This document shows, piece after piece, positions 1 through 9,933 of a stretch of DNA of 35,182 nt. The position numbers and the translations under genes were made by a program. Location of the stretch: positions 1 through 35,182 of the forward strand of contig JACORW010000005.1 in NCBI GenBank assembly GCA_016179185.1, written 5' to 3'. The number at the start of each line of letters is the position of its first letter. The first letter of the stretch is position 1. Source of the DNA: Gammaproteobacteria bacterium (GTDB taxonomy: Bacteria; Pseudomonadota; Gammaproteobacteria; Eutrophobiales; Eutrophobiaceae). The notes under the pieces were generated by a model. That model was not told where the DNA came from. It did no database searches and saw only the letters and a program-made list of their open reading frames with translations.

Positions 1-35
1 ACTTTTCACTTTGTACTTTTAACTTTTCACTTGTT
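1..35. repeat. Heptamer tandem repeat, one arm (element A)
   Basis: Five consecutive 7-nt units can be read directly: ACTTTTC, ACTTTGT, ACTTTTA, ACTTTTC, ACTTGTT. The orientation matches the right-hand arms of elements C and D elsewhere in the window, so the matching left arm would lie outside the left edge. The array stops about ten bases before the 3' end of tRNA-Val. It is non-coding; its function is unknown. Confidence 0.7.
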
Positions 36-44
36 TTGAGGTGT

Positions 45-121
45 TGGTAGGCGCGATTGGACTCGAACCAACGACCCCCACCATGTCAAGGTGGTGCTCT
101 AACCAGCTGAGCTACGCGCCT
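45..121 (-). tRNA. tRNA-Val (anticodon GAC)
   Basis: On the minus strand a full 77-nt cloverleaf is visible. The 7-bp acceptor stem is AGGCGCG with CGCGCCT, followed by discriminator A and an encoded CCA end (positions 45-47). The D arm is GCTC...GAGC, the anticodon arm has loop CTTGACA with anticodon GAC, and the T arm reads GTTGG-TTCGAGT-CCAAT. The anticodon arm and T arm closely resemble enterobacterial tRNA-Val(GAC). No clear promoter is visible; its upstream side is occupied by heptamer element B and the end of maeB, so it may be processed from a longer transcript or transcribed from within the element. Confidence 0.97.
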
Positions 122-129
122 GGAGAATC

Positions 130-207
130 AGCTACAAGCTATAAGTCATAAGCTACAAGTGGATTGGTTCGACATTCCTTGTAGCTTGTGGCTTGTAGCT
201 TGTAGCT
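130..207. repeat. Heptamer-built inverted repeat (element B)
   Basis: The left arm (130-159) is four copies of AGCTACA-like units (AGCTACA, AGCTATA, AGTCATA, AGCTACA). The right arm (178-207) is four copies of TTGTAGC-like units (TTGTAGC, TTGTGGC, TTGTAGC, TTGTAGC). The arms fold into a 30-bp stem with an 18-nt loop. Every deviation between the arms is a T opposite a G, so a plus-strand RNA would pair with wobbles only. It lies between maeB and tRNA-Val. The unit differs from elements A, C and D, but the architecture is the same. Function unknown. Confidence 0.8.
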
Positions 208-250
208 CTCCCTCAAGGGTGGTCAAGGATACCGGCCCACACCTCCCCAC

Positions 251-2514
251 TCAAGCGGAAGAACGCTCCGCCCGGCCAGCGGACTGGGCTTCCACCGCCG
301 CCACGGCGGTCATGTTGACCATGCCGCGCACGGTCATTGCATTCGTGACGATGTGCACCGGCCGCGCCGCACCCAGCAGGATCGGCCCGACGGTCACGCC
401 GCCGCCCAGCACCTTCAGCATGTTGCAGGCGATGTTCGCCGCGTCCATATCCGGCATGATCAACAGGTTCGCCTGACCCTTGAGCATGGCGCCCGGCGTC
501 CCGGGCCCGCGCAGTTCCTCGGACAGCGCCATGTCCGCGCGCATCTCGCCCGCCGCACCCAGCGCCGGATCACGCTCCGAAAGCAGGCGCACGGCTTCGC
601 GCACCCTGCGGGACGACGGATCGTCATGGGAACCGAAACTGGAATGGGACAGCAGCGCGACGCGCGGCTTGATGCCGAAGTGCCGCACGCACTGCGCCGC
701 CAGCAGCGTCATCTCGGCAAGGTCCTCCGCCGACGGGTCCGGCGTGACGTGGGTGTCGCAGACGAAGAATGTGCCGGTCGGCAGAACGAGCACGGTTACC
801 GTGGACAGCTTTCGCACGCCCGGCGCCCTGCCGATCACATCCAGCACGTGGGCGAGATGGCTGCTGAACGCGCCCTCCCAGCCGCAGATCAGCGCATCGC
901 CCAGACCGAGTTGCAGCGCCAGCGCGCCGGTCAGGGTCGGATTTCCGTCGGCGCCGGGGCTTTGTCCCGTGATCTCCCGGTAGCGACGCCGGAATTCATC
1001 GGCGTGCGGGTTGTTGCCGGGATCGATGATCGACACATCCCGGTCGAGATCCAACGTCAGGCCCAGCTCGATCGCGCTCCGGGAAATGACCGCTGAACGC
1101 CCCACGAGCACGGGCCGCGCCAGCCCCTCCTCAACCGCCTGCTGGGCAGCCTGCAATACCACCGGCTGCTCGCCGTCGGAATAGATCACGCGCTGCGGGG
1201 ATTCCCGCGCCTGGGTAAACACGTGCTTCATCAGGAATCCGGTCTGAAACACGAACTGGATCAGCTTCTGCCGGTAGGCCTTGAAATCGGGGATGGGCCG
1301 CGTGGCAACACCGCTGTCCATGGCTGCCCGGGCGACCGCCGGCGCAATACGGACGATCAGCCGGGGATCGAACGGCTTCGGGATCAGATATTCCGGGCCG
1401 AATTTCAGGTTGCCGCCGCCGTAAGCCTTCGCCACCAGATCGGAACTCTCCGCCAGCGCCAGGTCGGCAATGGCGCGCACACAGGCCAGTTTCATTTCGT
1501 CGTTGATCACCGTTGCGCCCGCATCCATGGCACCGCGAAACAGGAACGGAAAACACAGCACGTTGTTGACCTGATTCGGATAATCCGAACGCCCGGTGGC
1601 TATCAGCGCGTCGGATCGCACCGCCTTGACCTCCTCCGGCATGATCTCGGGCGTCGGATTGGCCAGCGCCAGCACCAGCGGCCGCGGCGCCATACGCCGC
1701 ACCATGTCCGGCTTCAGCACGCCGCCGGCGGACAGGCCCAGAAAGATGTGCGCCCCGTCAATGACCTCCGCCAGCGTGCGCGCCCTTGTCTCCACGGCAT
1801 ACTCCTCCTTCCACGGATCCATCAATTCGGCGCGCCCGCGATACACGACGCCGGCCACGTCGGTGACCAGGATATTCTCGCGCCGCAGGCCAATCTTCCG
1901 CAGCAGCCGCAGGCACGCCAGCGCCGCCGCACCGGCCCCGGACGTCACCAGCTTCACTTCGGCGATATCCTTGCCGATCACGCGCAGTCCATTCAGCACC
2001 GCGGCGCAGACGATGATCGCGGTGCCGTGCTGATCGTCGTGCAACACGGGGATCTTCATGCGTTGCTGCAATTTCTGCTCGACTGAAAAACACTCCGGCG
2101 CCCTGATGTCCTCGAGATTGATCCCGCCGAACGTGGGCTCGAGGCTGGCGACGATGTCCACCAGGCGATCCGGATCGCGCTCATTGATCTCGATATCGAA
2201 CACGTCTATGCCGGCGAACTTGCGGAACAACGCCGCCTTGCCTTCCATCACCGGCTTTGCGGCCAGCGGCCCGATGGGGCCCAGTCCCAGCACCGCCGTG
2301 CCGTTGGTGATCACGGCGACGAGGTTGCCGCGGCCGGTCAGCAGCGGCGCCTGCGCATTGTCGCGCACGATCTCCTCGCAGGCGGCGGCAACACCCGGCG
2401 AATAGGCCAGCGCCAGATCGCGCTGCGTGGCCAGCGGCTTGGTCGTGCGGATGGAGATCTTCCCCGGCGGATCATTGCGGTGATACTCCAGCGCCTGCTC
2501 GCGCAGTTCCTCCC

Positions 2515-2530
<16 letters not shown>
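251..2530 (-). CDS. maeB: NADP-dependent malic enzyme with phosphotransacetylase-like domain
   Basis: This enzyme oxidatively decarboxylates malate to pyruvate with reduction of NADP, a cytosolic anaplerotic/NADPH-supplying step. The 759-residue length equals that of E. coli MaeB. The N-terminal malic-enzyme half shows YSPGVA (Tyr43), a conserved Lys region at [11 protein letters not shown] (91-102), the metal-binding stretch DDQHGTAII (165-173) and the Rossmann motif SGAGAAA (197-203). From about residue 430 to the end is the phosphotransacetylase-like domain, regulatory rather than catalytic in characterised MaeB proteins. The ATG start is preceded by AAGGAGG at 10-nt spacing. The start overlaps the 3' end of uvrB by 16 nt, so the two are probably co-transcribed and translationally coupled. 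Confidence 0.95.
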
Positions 2531-4563
<2,033 letters not shown>

Positions 4564-4617
4564 GAAGAACTGTGGGAACCTGTGTACGCGCCAGTCTACA
4601 CCCGCGGCGCTCGCGGG

Positions 4618-4646
4618 TTGACCGGTCCCCGGGCCGCAATTACCAT
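4618..4646 (+). promoter_or_regulatory. Sigma70-type promoter for tRNA-Asn
   Basis: A -35 hexamer TTGACC (4618-4623) and a -10 hexamer TACCAT (4641-4646) are separated by exactly 17 nt. The bases after the -10 are AGCGCCCC, a GC-rich discriminator of the kind known for stringently controlled stable-RNA promoters. The predicted start near 4653 leaves a leader of about 54 nt before tRNA-Asn. Confidence 0.5.
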
Positions 4647-4706
4647 AGCGCCCCTTCTTTGCAGCCTGCGCGAAGCATACTGCGGGCCGCGGCAGGATCA
4701 GACTAT

Positions 4707-4782
4707 TCCCCGGTAGCTCAGTCGGTAGAGCGGGTGGCTGTTAACCACTAGGTCGGCGGTTCGAGCCCGTCCCGGGGAGCCA
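4707..4782 (+). tRNA. tRNA-Asn (anticodon GTT)
   Basis: A 76-nt cloverleaf on the plus strand: acceptor stem TCCCCGG with CCGGGGA, discriminator G, encoded CCA, D arm GCTC...GAGC, anticodon loop CTGTTAA with anticodon GTT (4740-4742), and T arm GCGGTTCGAGCCCGT. It is divergent from uvrB and convergent with the metal-transporter permease gene. Confidence 0.97.
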
Positions 4783-4826
4783 ATCTCCAAACCGCGCCGG
4801 CGTATCCCGCTGCGCAGAGTCGAGCC

Positions 4827-5606
4827 TCAATCAAGGATCACCACAGGCGGCGCTTTTTTCGGGCTCAGCAGGAAACCCGCACACAGCGCCACCACAGCCA
4901 TTGTCCAGACGACAACCGCCCCCGTGGGAAGATCCAGCATTGCCGACAGGATGATGCCCGCGAGATAGGAGACCGCCCCAATCCCGTAACCGCACATCAG
5001 ACGGCGGCGATCATCCAGACAAATCGCCGCCAGTGCCGGGATGATCAGGCTGGCAAACACCAGGTAAATCCCCACCAGTTGCACGGAGGCGGTGACCGCA
5101 AAGGCAAAGATGACGTAGAAACCCAGCGGCCCGTTCGCCTTTCGGCCAAACCAGATCCCGAGCAACACCGCGTACAACAGGGCGGCCGGAACCAGCGATT
5201 GCCAGGTCGACCACAAGATCTGGCCGACCAGCAAATCCTTCAGATTCTCGCCGCCATGGGGATTTTCCGCCAGCAGCAATATGCTGCCGGTCGCGGCCAG
5301 CACGAAAAGAATGCCGATCAATGCCTCCTGCGATCTGGGCCAACGTCGTTCGGTCCAGTGCAGCAGGCCCGCCGCCAGCAACGCCGCACCCACCGCCGCC
5401 AATTGCGCTTCCCATCCATGTTCGTCACCGCCCAGGTAACTGGCGGCGATGACGCCCATTCCTGCGATTTGGGCGATGGCCAGATCAATGAAGATGATGC
5501 CGCGTTTCAGGACCTCCTGACCCAGTGGCACATGAGTACTGAGAACCAGCAATCCAGCCGCAAATGCCGGACCGATGATGGACCAATCAACCATGTCCCA
5601 GTTCAT
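4827..5606 (-). CDS. Zinc/manganese-type ABC transporter permease (ZnuB-like)
   Basis: A 259-residue polytopic membrane protein of the ABC-3 metal-permease family (ZnuB/MntB type). It would form the inner-membrane channel taking a divalent metal from the periplasmic binding protein. Hydrophobic segments fill most of the length; the family-typical stretch with LVGIYLVFASLIIPALAA, facing the ATPase subunit, is present. The start ATG overlaps the stop of the binding-protein gene (ATGA), indicating translational coupling. Zinc is the likeliest metal from the partner, but manganese or iron cannot be excluded. No ATPase gene adjoins it; the next gene downstream is tRNA-Asn on the other strand. Confidence 0.88.
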   Translation of the reverse strand: MNWDMVDWSIIGPAFAAGLLVLSTHVPLGQEVLKRGIIFIDLAIAQIAGMGVIAASYLGGDEHGWEAQLAAVGAALLAAGLLHWTERRWPRSQEALIGILFVLAATGSILLLAENPHGGENLKDLLVGQILWSTWQSLVPAALLYAVLLGIWFGRKANGPLGFYVIFAFAVTASVQLVGIYLVFASLIIPALAAICLDDRRRLMCGYGIGAVSYLAGIILSAMLDLPTGAVVVWTMAVVALCAGFLLSPKKAPPVVILD

Positions 5607-6499
5607 GATTTCGCTCCCAGCAGACGATCCAGGATGTCATCAAACATGCGAAACAGATCCGTGGCGTGTTCAGTGCCGCCGGGGGACAGCGGCAGCACGA
5701 GAGCCGGAATTCCACTGCGTTCCGAGAGCCAGAGTGAGGCTTTCTCATCCTGAAACGACGTGCGAACGATGAAATCCGCGCCGCCCTCCCCGAACCGGGC
5801 GAGGAGATCACTCAGGTGGGCGGCAGTGGGTGGAACGCCCGGAAGCGGTTCCAGGTTGCCCAATTCCTGAAGCCCCAGCCAGTCCTCCAGATAGGCCCAC
5901 GACTTGTGGTGCGGGATGATGCGTTTCCCCTTCAGCGGCGTCCCGCGCGCGTCCCAACCGGCAACGGCTTCATCCCAGCGACGCGTGAAGTCCGTCAGCG
6001 CATCCTTGTAGGCCGCGGCATTGGCCGGGTCCAATTGCGCCATGCGCGCCGCCAGCACCGGGGCAATCAGGCCGATGTTGTGGGGATTGGTCTGCACATG
6101 CGGGTTGCCCTCGGGATGCATGTCCCCTTGCGCACGGTCCACACTTGCCGGGATCTCGAGTCTGCGGACAAGTTTGCTGACCTCCAGAAATCCGGGCGTG
6201 CCCGGTTGCACCGCCCCGTTGTTGCCTTTTGACAGCAGCGCCGGCAGCCAGCCGATTTCCAGTTGCGCGCCGCTGCACACCACCAACCCGGCGCTGCGTA
6301 TCTTTGCGATCAGACTCGGACGCGCCTGGATGTAATGGGGATCCTGCAGCGCGGTCGTGGCGCTGTAGACATCCACGTGACCGCCGCCTATTTCATTCAC
6401 CAGCGCAGCCCATTCAGGCTCGCAGGCAAAGACGTTCAAATCGGCCCGCGCGGCCAGTGAAAACATCCAGCACACAAGACAAAGGAAGATGCGATGCAT
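5603..6499 (-). CDS. Metal ABC transporter substrate-binding protein (ZnuA-like)
   Basis: A periplasmic solute-binding protein of the cluster A-I (ZnuA/PsaA) family, 298 residues. A signal peptide covers about residues 1-19 (cleavage after AARA). Likely metal ligands are His55 (DPHYIQ), His134 within HPEGNPHVQTNPHN and His198 (IIPHHKSW). The long acidic, His-rich loop of classical ZnuA is reduced to a short His-containing segment at 128-140. The start is supported by GGAG at 7-nt spacing. The gene sits 15 nt after the outer-membrane barrel gene and overlaps the permease by 4 nt, so one operon supplies outer membrane, periplasm and inner membrane steps. Zinc is inferred, not shown. Confidence 0.88.
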   Translation of the reverse strand: MHRIFLCLVCWMFSLAARADLNVFACEPEWAALVNEIGGGHVDVYSATTALQDPHYIQARPSLIAKIRSAGLVVCSGAQLEIGWLPALLSKGNNGAVQPGTPGFLEVSKLVRRLEIPASVDRAQGDMHPEGNPHVQTNPHNIGLIAPVLAARMAQLDPANAAAYKDALTDFTRRWDEAVAGWDARGTPLKGKRIIPHHKSWAYLEDWLGLQELGNLEPLPGVPPTAAHLSDLLARFGEGGADFIVRTSFQDEKASLWLSERSGIPALVLPLSPGGTEHATDLFRMFDDILDRLLGAKS

Positions 6500-6514
6500 G
6501 GGAGTTCTCCAGGA

Positions 6515-7867
6515 TCAGAATGCATGGGCGCCATGGGCGCCGATACTGTGGATGTACTGCAGGCCCCATTGGGAATCGCCGGTGAGACCGGCGTCATCGT
6601 AGGTGTACTGCACGCGCAGGCGGCTGAACTCACTGTTGGACCAGTCGAGCATGAGCGTATAGCGTTTCGGATCAGACCCGGCGGTGGCCAGTTCCGTCCC
6701 GGCGAAAGCCGGACCGGGGTCCGTTGCGGAAAGGGCATCAAACCGCGCGCCGACGCGCCAGCGTGGGAAGGGCTGATACACCGCCTGCACATACCATCCC
6801 GTCTGCTCGGTGTCATAGGCACTCGTTGCGCCCCCCGGCAAGGTGTAACTGCCGTCTTCGTTGCGCCACAGATACTCGCCCTGCACGATGAGATTCTCAT
6901 CACGCCAGTTTCCGTGTGGCGACCACTTCCATACCAATTGGGCAATGGCCAGGTCGGTGTCGCCGTTGAACTGCAATGGCGCATCCTCATCGCCTGACTC
7001 ACGGTCCCCGGCCTCGGCATGCAACCAGGACAATCCGGCCAGCCAACTGCTGCTGTCACCCAGATCGCCGCCGCTATGAACATAAAACGCCCGTGTGCCG
7101 AAGCCGTGGTCCTCACTGCCCCCGGCCGGATAGCGGCCGCCGCGCAACACCTCGCCGCCGAACTCCAGGAACAGGTCGGTGGGCGCCAGCCAGCGCAACT
7201 GCACACCGTCATCCAGATACTGCACGGCCAGGAAGGCCTGGTATGCAAGCGGCTGATCCAGGAAATCCCAGGCGTGCGCATGGCGATTGTTCTGGTACCC
7301 GATGCCGGAGAAAAAGCGGCCGAAGCGCGCGGCGAAACCGGCGGGAAGCGCCGTGGTCTCCACCCACGCCTCCTCCACCTCAATCCCTGCTTCCCCATCC
7401 TCCACCACGATGGGGGCGGTCAGCCACGCGGTAAATTTGTCATCAACGTTGGCGTTGATGTCCAACTCCGTCTCGCCCAACGCCAAACCCCGGTCCACCG
7501 GGCCGGCCTCACCCGCCAGCGGAAACCCAGGAATGCGATAGTCCTCCGGATCATGCCCGTATCCCCATACCTGTCCCTGAAAGATTGCGGCCATGGCAGG
7601 ATTGAAGACATTGGCGGATGCGCTGGCCGACGCTGATTCGACCGCCGCCTGCGGCGGAGCCGTTGCCGCGGGGCCGGACCGGGACTTTTGCTCCGCCGCG
7701 GTGACACGATTCTCCAGTTCCCGGATGCGGCTTTCATACTCCTGCCGCACGGCGGCGATCTCGGCGCGCAGAGTCTCGATCTCGGAAGCCGGCGCGGCAT
7801 CTGCGCCTGCCATCGGGACCAGGAAAAAGATACACGACCAGATGATCAGCAAGTCTCGAATGCACAT
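6515..7867 (-). CDS. Outer-membrane beta-barrel protein of the metal-uptake locus
   Basis: A 450-residue exported protein. A hydrophobic signal peptide (residues 1-24) precedes a short coiled coil (about 28-62, EIETLRAEIAAVRQEYESRI and following), a Pro/Ala/Ser linker, then a region rich in alternating strands with aromatic girdles and a final phenylalanine (...GAHGAHAF), as in outer-membrane barrels. The N-terminal coiled coil suggests a trimeric porin-like assembly. The start is supported by AGGAGG at 7-nt spacing. Position just upstream of the binding protein suggests a metal-related outer-membrane channel. I do not recognise a named family with certainty. Confidence 0.75.
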   Translation of the reverse strand: MCIRDLLIIWSCIFFLVPMAGADAAPASEIETLRAEIAAVRQEYESRIRELENRVTAAEQKSRSGPAATAPPQAAVESASASASANVFNPAMAAIFQGQVWGYGHDPEDYRIPGFPLAGEAGPVDRGLALGETELDINANVDDKFTAWLTAPIVVEDGEAGIEVEEAWVETTALPAGFAARFGRFFSGIGYQNNRHAHAWDFLDQPLAYQAFLAVQYLDDGVQLRWLAPTDLFLEFGGEVLRGGRYPAGGSEDHGFGTRAFYVHSGGDLGDSSSWLAGLSWLHAEAGDRESGDEDAPLQFNGDTDLAIAQLVWKWSPHGNWRDENLIVQGEYLWRNEDGSYTLPGGATSAYDTEQTGWYVQAVYQPFPRWRVGARFDALSATDPGPAFAGTELATAGSDPKRYTLMLDWSNSEFSRLRVQYTYDDAGLTGDSQWGLQYIHSIGAHGAHAF

Positions 7868-7901
7868 GGCATTACCTCCTGAACAGAATTGAAATCACCA
7901 A

Positions 7902-7919
7902 GCGCCTGGTAGCAGGCGC
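7902..7919. other. Short perfect hairpin between two genes
   Basis: GCGCCTG-GTAG-CAGGCGC is a perfect 7-bp stem with a 4-nt loop in the gap between the small secreted protein and the outer-membrane barrel gene. There is no following U-run, so it looks more like an RNA-processing or partial-attenuation hairpin than a full terminator. Confidence 0.35.
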
Positions 7920-7939
7920 CTGTTCAACAGCGGGCTATT

Positions 7940-8224
7940 TCAGGAGACCGCGGGGGGAGCGCGTTGCAGAAAAGCGCGAATCGCGACGCCTTCCCGGGGA
8001 CCGGGCGCGACGGATTCGCATGCTTGTTGATTGCCGGTGATCCCGGTGATGGAGATGGCTTCCGGCAACAAACCATGGGGCTCATTCGCCTGGCACAGGC
8101 AAATCTTGCAGTCCACGACGATGTTTTTGCCCGCGTGTGTTGCCATGTGGGCAGCCATCAGCGTGTGGCTGACCAGCAGAAGCACTGCCAGGACAAAGCA
8201 GCGGAGGCGTAACCACGAGGCCAT
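7940..8224 (-). CDS. Small secreted Cys/His-containing protein
   Basis: A 94-residue protein with an N-terminal hydrophobic segment (about 9-25, FVLAVLLLVSHTLMAA) that looks like a signal peptide. After it come His26, His30, then the cluster Cys39-x2-Cys42-x-Cys44 (DCKICLC) and His50. Such spacing is typical of small exported metal-binding proteins encoded next to metal receptors, for example DUF2946-type proteins, but membership of that family is only a guess. It is the first gene of the metal-uptake group, 73 nt upstream of the barrel gene. It has no clear Shine-Dalgarno, and a -10-like element lies immediately upstream of the ATG. Confidence 0.6.
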   Translation of the reverse strand: MASWLRLRCFVLAVLLLVSHTLMAAHMATHAGKNIVVDCKICLCQANEPHGLLPEAISITGITGNQQACESVAPGPREGVAIRAFLQRAPPAVS

Positions 8225-8231
8225 GGTGTTT

Positions 8232-8240
8232 ATTCTAGCA
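8232..8240 (-). promoter_or_regulatory. Candidate extended -10 element of the metal-uptake operon
   Basis: On the minus strand the bases TGC-TAGAAT match an extended -10 (TGn plus five of six of TATAAT). Transcription would begin about 7 nt downstream, within a base or two of the ATG at 8224, giving a leaderless or nearly leaderless mRNA. The -35 region is poor. No Zur-like palindrome was seen. Confidence 0.3.
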
Positions 8241-8351
8241 GGTGGCGCCCATCTCCAAACCGCTTTCTGCGAACCAGTTCACGGTTTCGCCCCCCAATCA
8301 CCCGTTCTGTGATTCCCTCGCTGAAAATAGACACGCAATGGGTGAGTCCGA

Positions 8352-8387
8352 AGTGGATCCGAAATCAATCCCGGTTCCGGATCCACT
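8352..8387. terminator. Inverted repeat downstream of the lipoprotein gene, possible terminator
   Basis: AGTGGATCCG (8352-8361) and CGGATCCACT (8378-8387) are perfect 10-nt inverted arms with a 16-nt loop; the stem can extend by two A-T pairs after one mismatch. It lies about 70 nt beyond the lipoprotein stop. No U-run follows on either strand, so a Rho-independent role is uncertain. The rest of the 230-nt gap (8225-8454) shows nothing else except the promoter-like element near 8235. Confidence 0.3.
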
Positions 8388-8454
8388 CTGTTGATGTCCT
8401 GGTCAGGAAGTCCGTCCCGGACTTTCCCGGATCACCGGTCAAAAGACGAGAACG

Positions 8455-8988
8455 CTATATACCCACCGTGCCCGGTTTGGGCATGCTGGTGATGTGGTCC
8501 TCCAGCGTCGCGGTTACCCGGCCATCCACGCCCAACCCATGATCCCGTTGGTAGGCCCGAATCGCCTTCGCGGTGCGCGGGCCGTAGATGCCGTCCACGG
8601 GACCGGGATCGTAACCCAGGTAGACCAGCCTGCTCTGAACGTTGGCCACGGCCTCGGTATTCGGAGCCGGTGCGACATTCGTCCCTGCATGGGACTTGTC
8701 GGTCACCTCCGCAGGCGGGGCGATCGGCCGCGGCGCATTCGCGCTGCCCTCCTTCCAGGCAGGTTTGCCCAGGTTGATCTGATCCTGTTTCGTCAACGCG
8801 CCGAGCAGACCGCCGCTGACGGCGCCGATGACCGCGGCCGGCGCGACGGCCAGCGTGGTGGCCGCGCCGACGATTGCGCCCGTGGCCGCACCGATGCCGG
8901 CGCCGCTGATGGCACGTTCCTCCGGCATCGTGCCGCAGGCCGAAGTGATCAACAGCGAAGCAAGTAATGCATGTTTTTGCGCTTTCAT
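8455..8988 (-). CDS. Glycine-zipper lipoprotein with peptidoglycan-binding domain
   Basis: A 177-residue predicted lipoprotein. The signal peptide ends at a lipobox-like TSAC with Cys18. Residues about 29-64 form a glycine-zipper hydrophobic segment (GAGIGAATGAIVGAA... GAVSGGLLGAL), as in SlyB/OmpA-associated envelope proteins. A Pro/Ala linker follows, then a C-terminal PG_binding_1 domain (about 117-170: VQSRLVYLGYDPGPVDGIYG...YQRDHGL). It likely tethers the envelope to peptidoglycan. The start was chosen at MKAQKHAL because GGAGG lies 8 nt upstream and the signal peptide begins there; an in-frame ATG seven codons upstream lacks such a site. It is divergent from the cytochrome gene. Confidence 0.85.
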   Translation of the reverse strand: MKAQKHALLASLLITSACGTMPEERAISGAGIGAATGAIVGAATTLAVAPAAVIGAVSGGLLGALTKQDQINLGKPAWKEGSANAPRPIAPPAEVTDKSHAGTNVAPAPNTEAVANVQSRLVYLGYDPGPVDGIYGPRTAKAIRAYQRDHGLGVDGRVTATLEDHITSMPKPGTVGI

Positions 8989-9203
8989 GATCAGTTCCTC
9001 CAATTGCATGGATCACCCAGACCTTAGACCACCGGAACAGCCAAAACCGTGACGCAAATCGCGGCAATCGGAGAATTTGTGCGCACTGGATCACAGCACC
9101 GGGAAATGAACAGCCACGGCGTGCCGCGCGAAGTGTGAACGGCGTCGCAGTTCGCCGCCGACATTTCGCAGACCGCGTAAACCTGGCGCCGGCGCGATTA
9201 AGA

Positions 9204-9215
9204 ATTGGCGCCAAT
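9204..9215. promoter_or_regulatory. 12-bp perfect palindrome upstream of the cytochrome promoter
   Basis: ATTGGCGCCAAT is fully self-complementary and ends 5 nt before the proposed -35 of the cytochrome gene, inside the 269-nt divergent intergenic region. The position suits a dimeric regulator, but no regulator is known from this sequence. Nothing else notable was seen in 8989-9203. Confidence 0.3.
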
Positions 9216-9220
9216 CAGGG

Positions 9221-9250
9221 TTGGTCGAATGGAGACTGCGCGGGTAAAAT
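9221..9250 (+). promoter_or_regulatory. Candidate sigma70 promoter of the cytochrome c gene
   Basis: -35-like TTGGTC (9221-9226), 18-nt spacer, -10 TAAAAT (9245-9250; five of six consensus bases). The predicted +1 near 9257 coincides with the GTG at 9258, implying a leaderless mRNA if both calls are right. Confidence 0.35.
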
Positions 9251-9257
9251 CGGCCCC

Positions 9258-9845
9258 GTGAAGATCCGCTATCTGTCATGCCTGCTGATTCCCGCCGCGT
9301 GCGCCACCGTGTCCGGTCCGCTGGCGGACTTTGAACCGGTTGAGGCGACCACGGTCCTCGATGCGCCCGCGGCGCGAACCGCCGGCGCCGACGCGGGCAG
9401 GATCGAACACGGGCGCTACCTGGTGGGCCTGCTGGGATGCGAAAGCTGCCACACGGACGGTGCGTTGCTCGGCACGCCGCGCATGGATCGGCAACTGGCC
9501 GGATCGGACGTGGGCATCGCGTTCAGCAATCCATTGCAGCAGCGCCGTCCCGGCATCGTCTACCCGGCCAACCTGACGCCCGACATGAAGACCGGGATCG
9601 GGGCGTGGAGCGAGCGCGAGATCATCACTGCCATTCGCACCGGCGTCGGCCGCGACGGCCGGCGGCACCTGCCGGTGATGCCGTGGCCCGGGTACCAGAA
9701 GCTCTCCGATGCCGACGCCGCGGCGATTGCTGCCTACCTGCGCGCACTGCCGCCGGTGCAGCATGCGGTGCCGGAAAACGTGCGTCCCGGCGAACGCGCC
9801 CGGGCGCCGTATGTGCATTTCGGCGTCTACCAGAGCAGGCGGTAA
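9258..9845 (+). CDS. Monohaem c-type cytochrome
   Basis: A 195-residue exported class I-like cytochrome c. Starting at GTG 9258 gives a Sec-type N-terminus (MKIRYLSCLLIPAAC); IPAAC could also act as a lipobox, making it membrane-anchored. The haem motif is CESCH (Cys61, Cys64, His65), and Met141 in LPVMPWPGY is the probable sixth ligand, followed by the family-typical helix DADAAAIAAYLRALPPV. It resembles cytochromes that act as electron-transfer subunits of periplasmic dehydrogenases, but no dehydrogenase is adjacent. The open frame extends upstream to 9135, but only the GTG start places the signal peptide at the N-terminus. No Shine-Dalgarno is evident. It is convergent with the polysaccharide locus. 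Confidence 0.85.
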   Translation: MKIRYLSCLLIPAACATVSGPLADFEPVEATTVLDAPAARTAGADAGRIEHGRYLVGLLGCESCHTDGALLGTPRMDRQLAGSDVGIAFSNPLQQRRPGIVYPANLTPDMKTGIGAWSEREIITAIRTGVGRDGRRHLPVMPWPGYQKLSDADAAAIAAYLRALPPVQHAVPENVRPGERARAPYVHFGVYQSRR

Positions 9846-9933
9846 CAGCCCCGAAACAGAACTCCTTCCTCGTCGTCCCGGTGACTCGCTGCCGACCCGG
9901 GGTGAACCCGGCCCCACAGGAGCGGACTCCATC

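Noticed and set aside
130..207. CRISPR array
   Set aside because: The repeat unit is 7 nt with no spacers, and the arms are inverted relative to each other.
4564..4620. LexA (SOS) box upstream of uvrB
   Set aside because: The best match, CTG-9 nt-CAG near 4580, has wrong spacing and a GC-rich centre, so it does not support SOS control.
8225..8300. Zur operator for the metal-uptake operon
   Set aside because: No AT-rich palindrome of the expected type was seen around the start of the operon.
9846..9933. Bidirectional terminator between the cytochrome and WbqC genes
   Set aside because: Only a 5-bp GC stem near 9897-9911 without a U-run was found, which is too weak to call.
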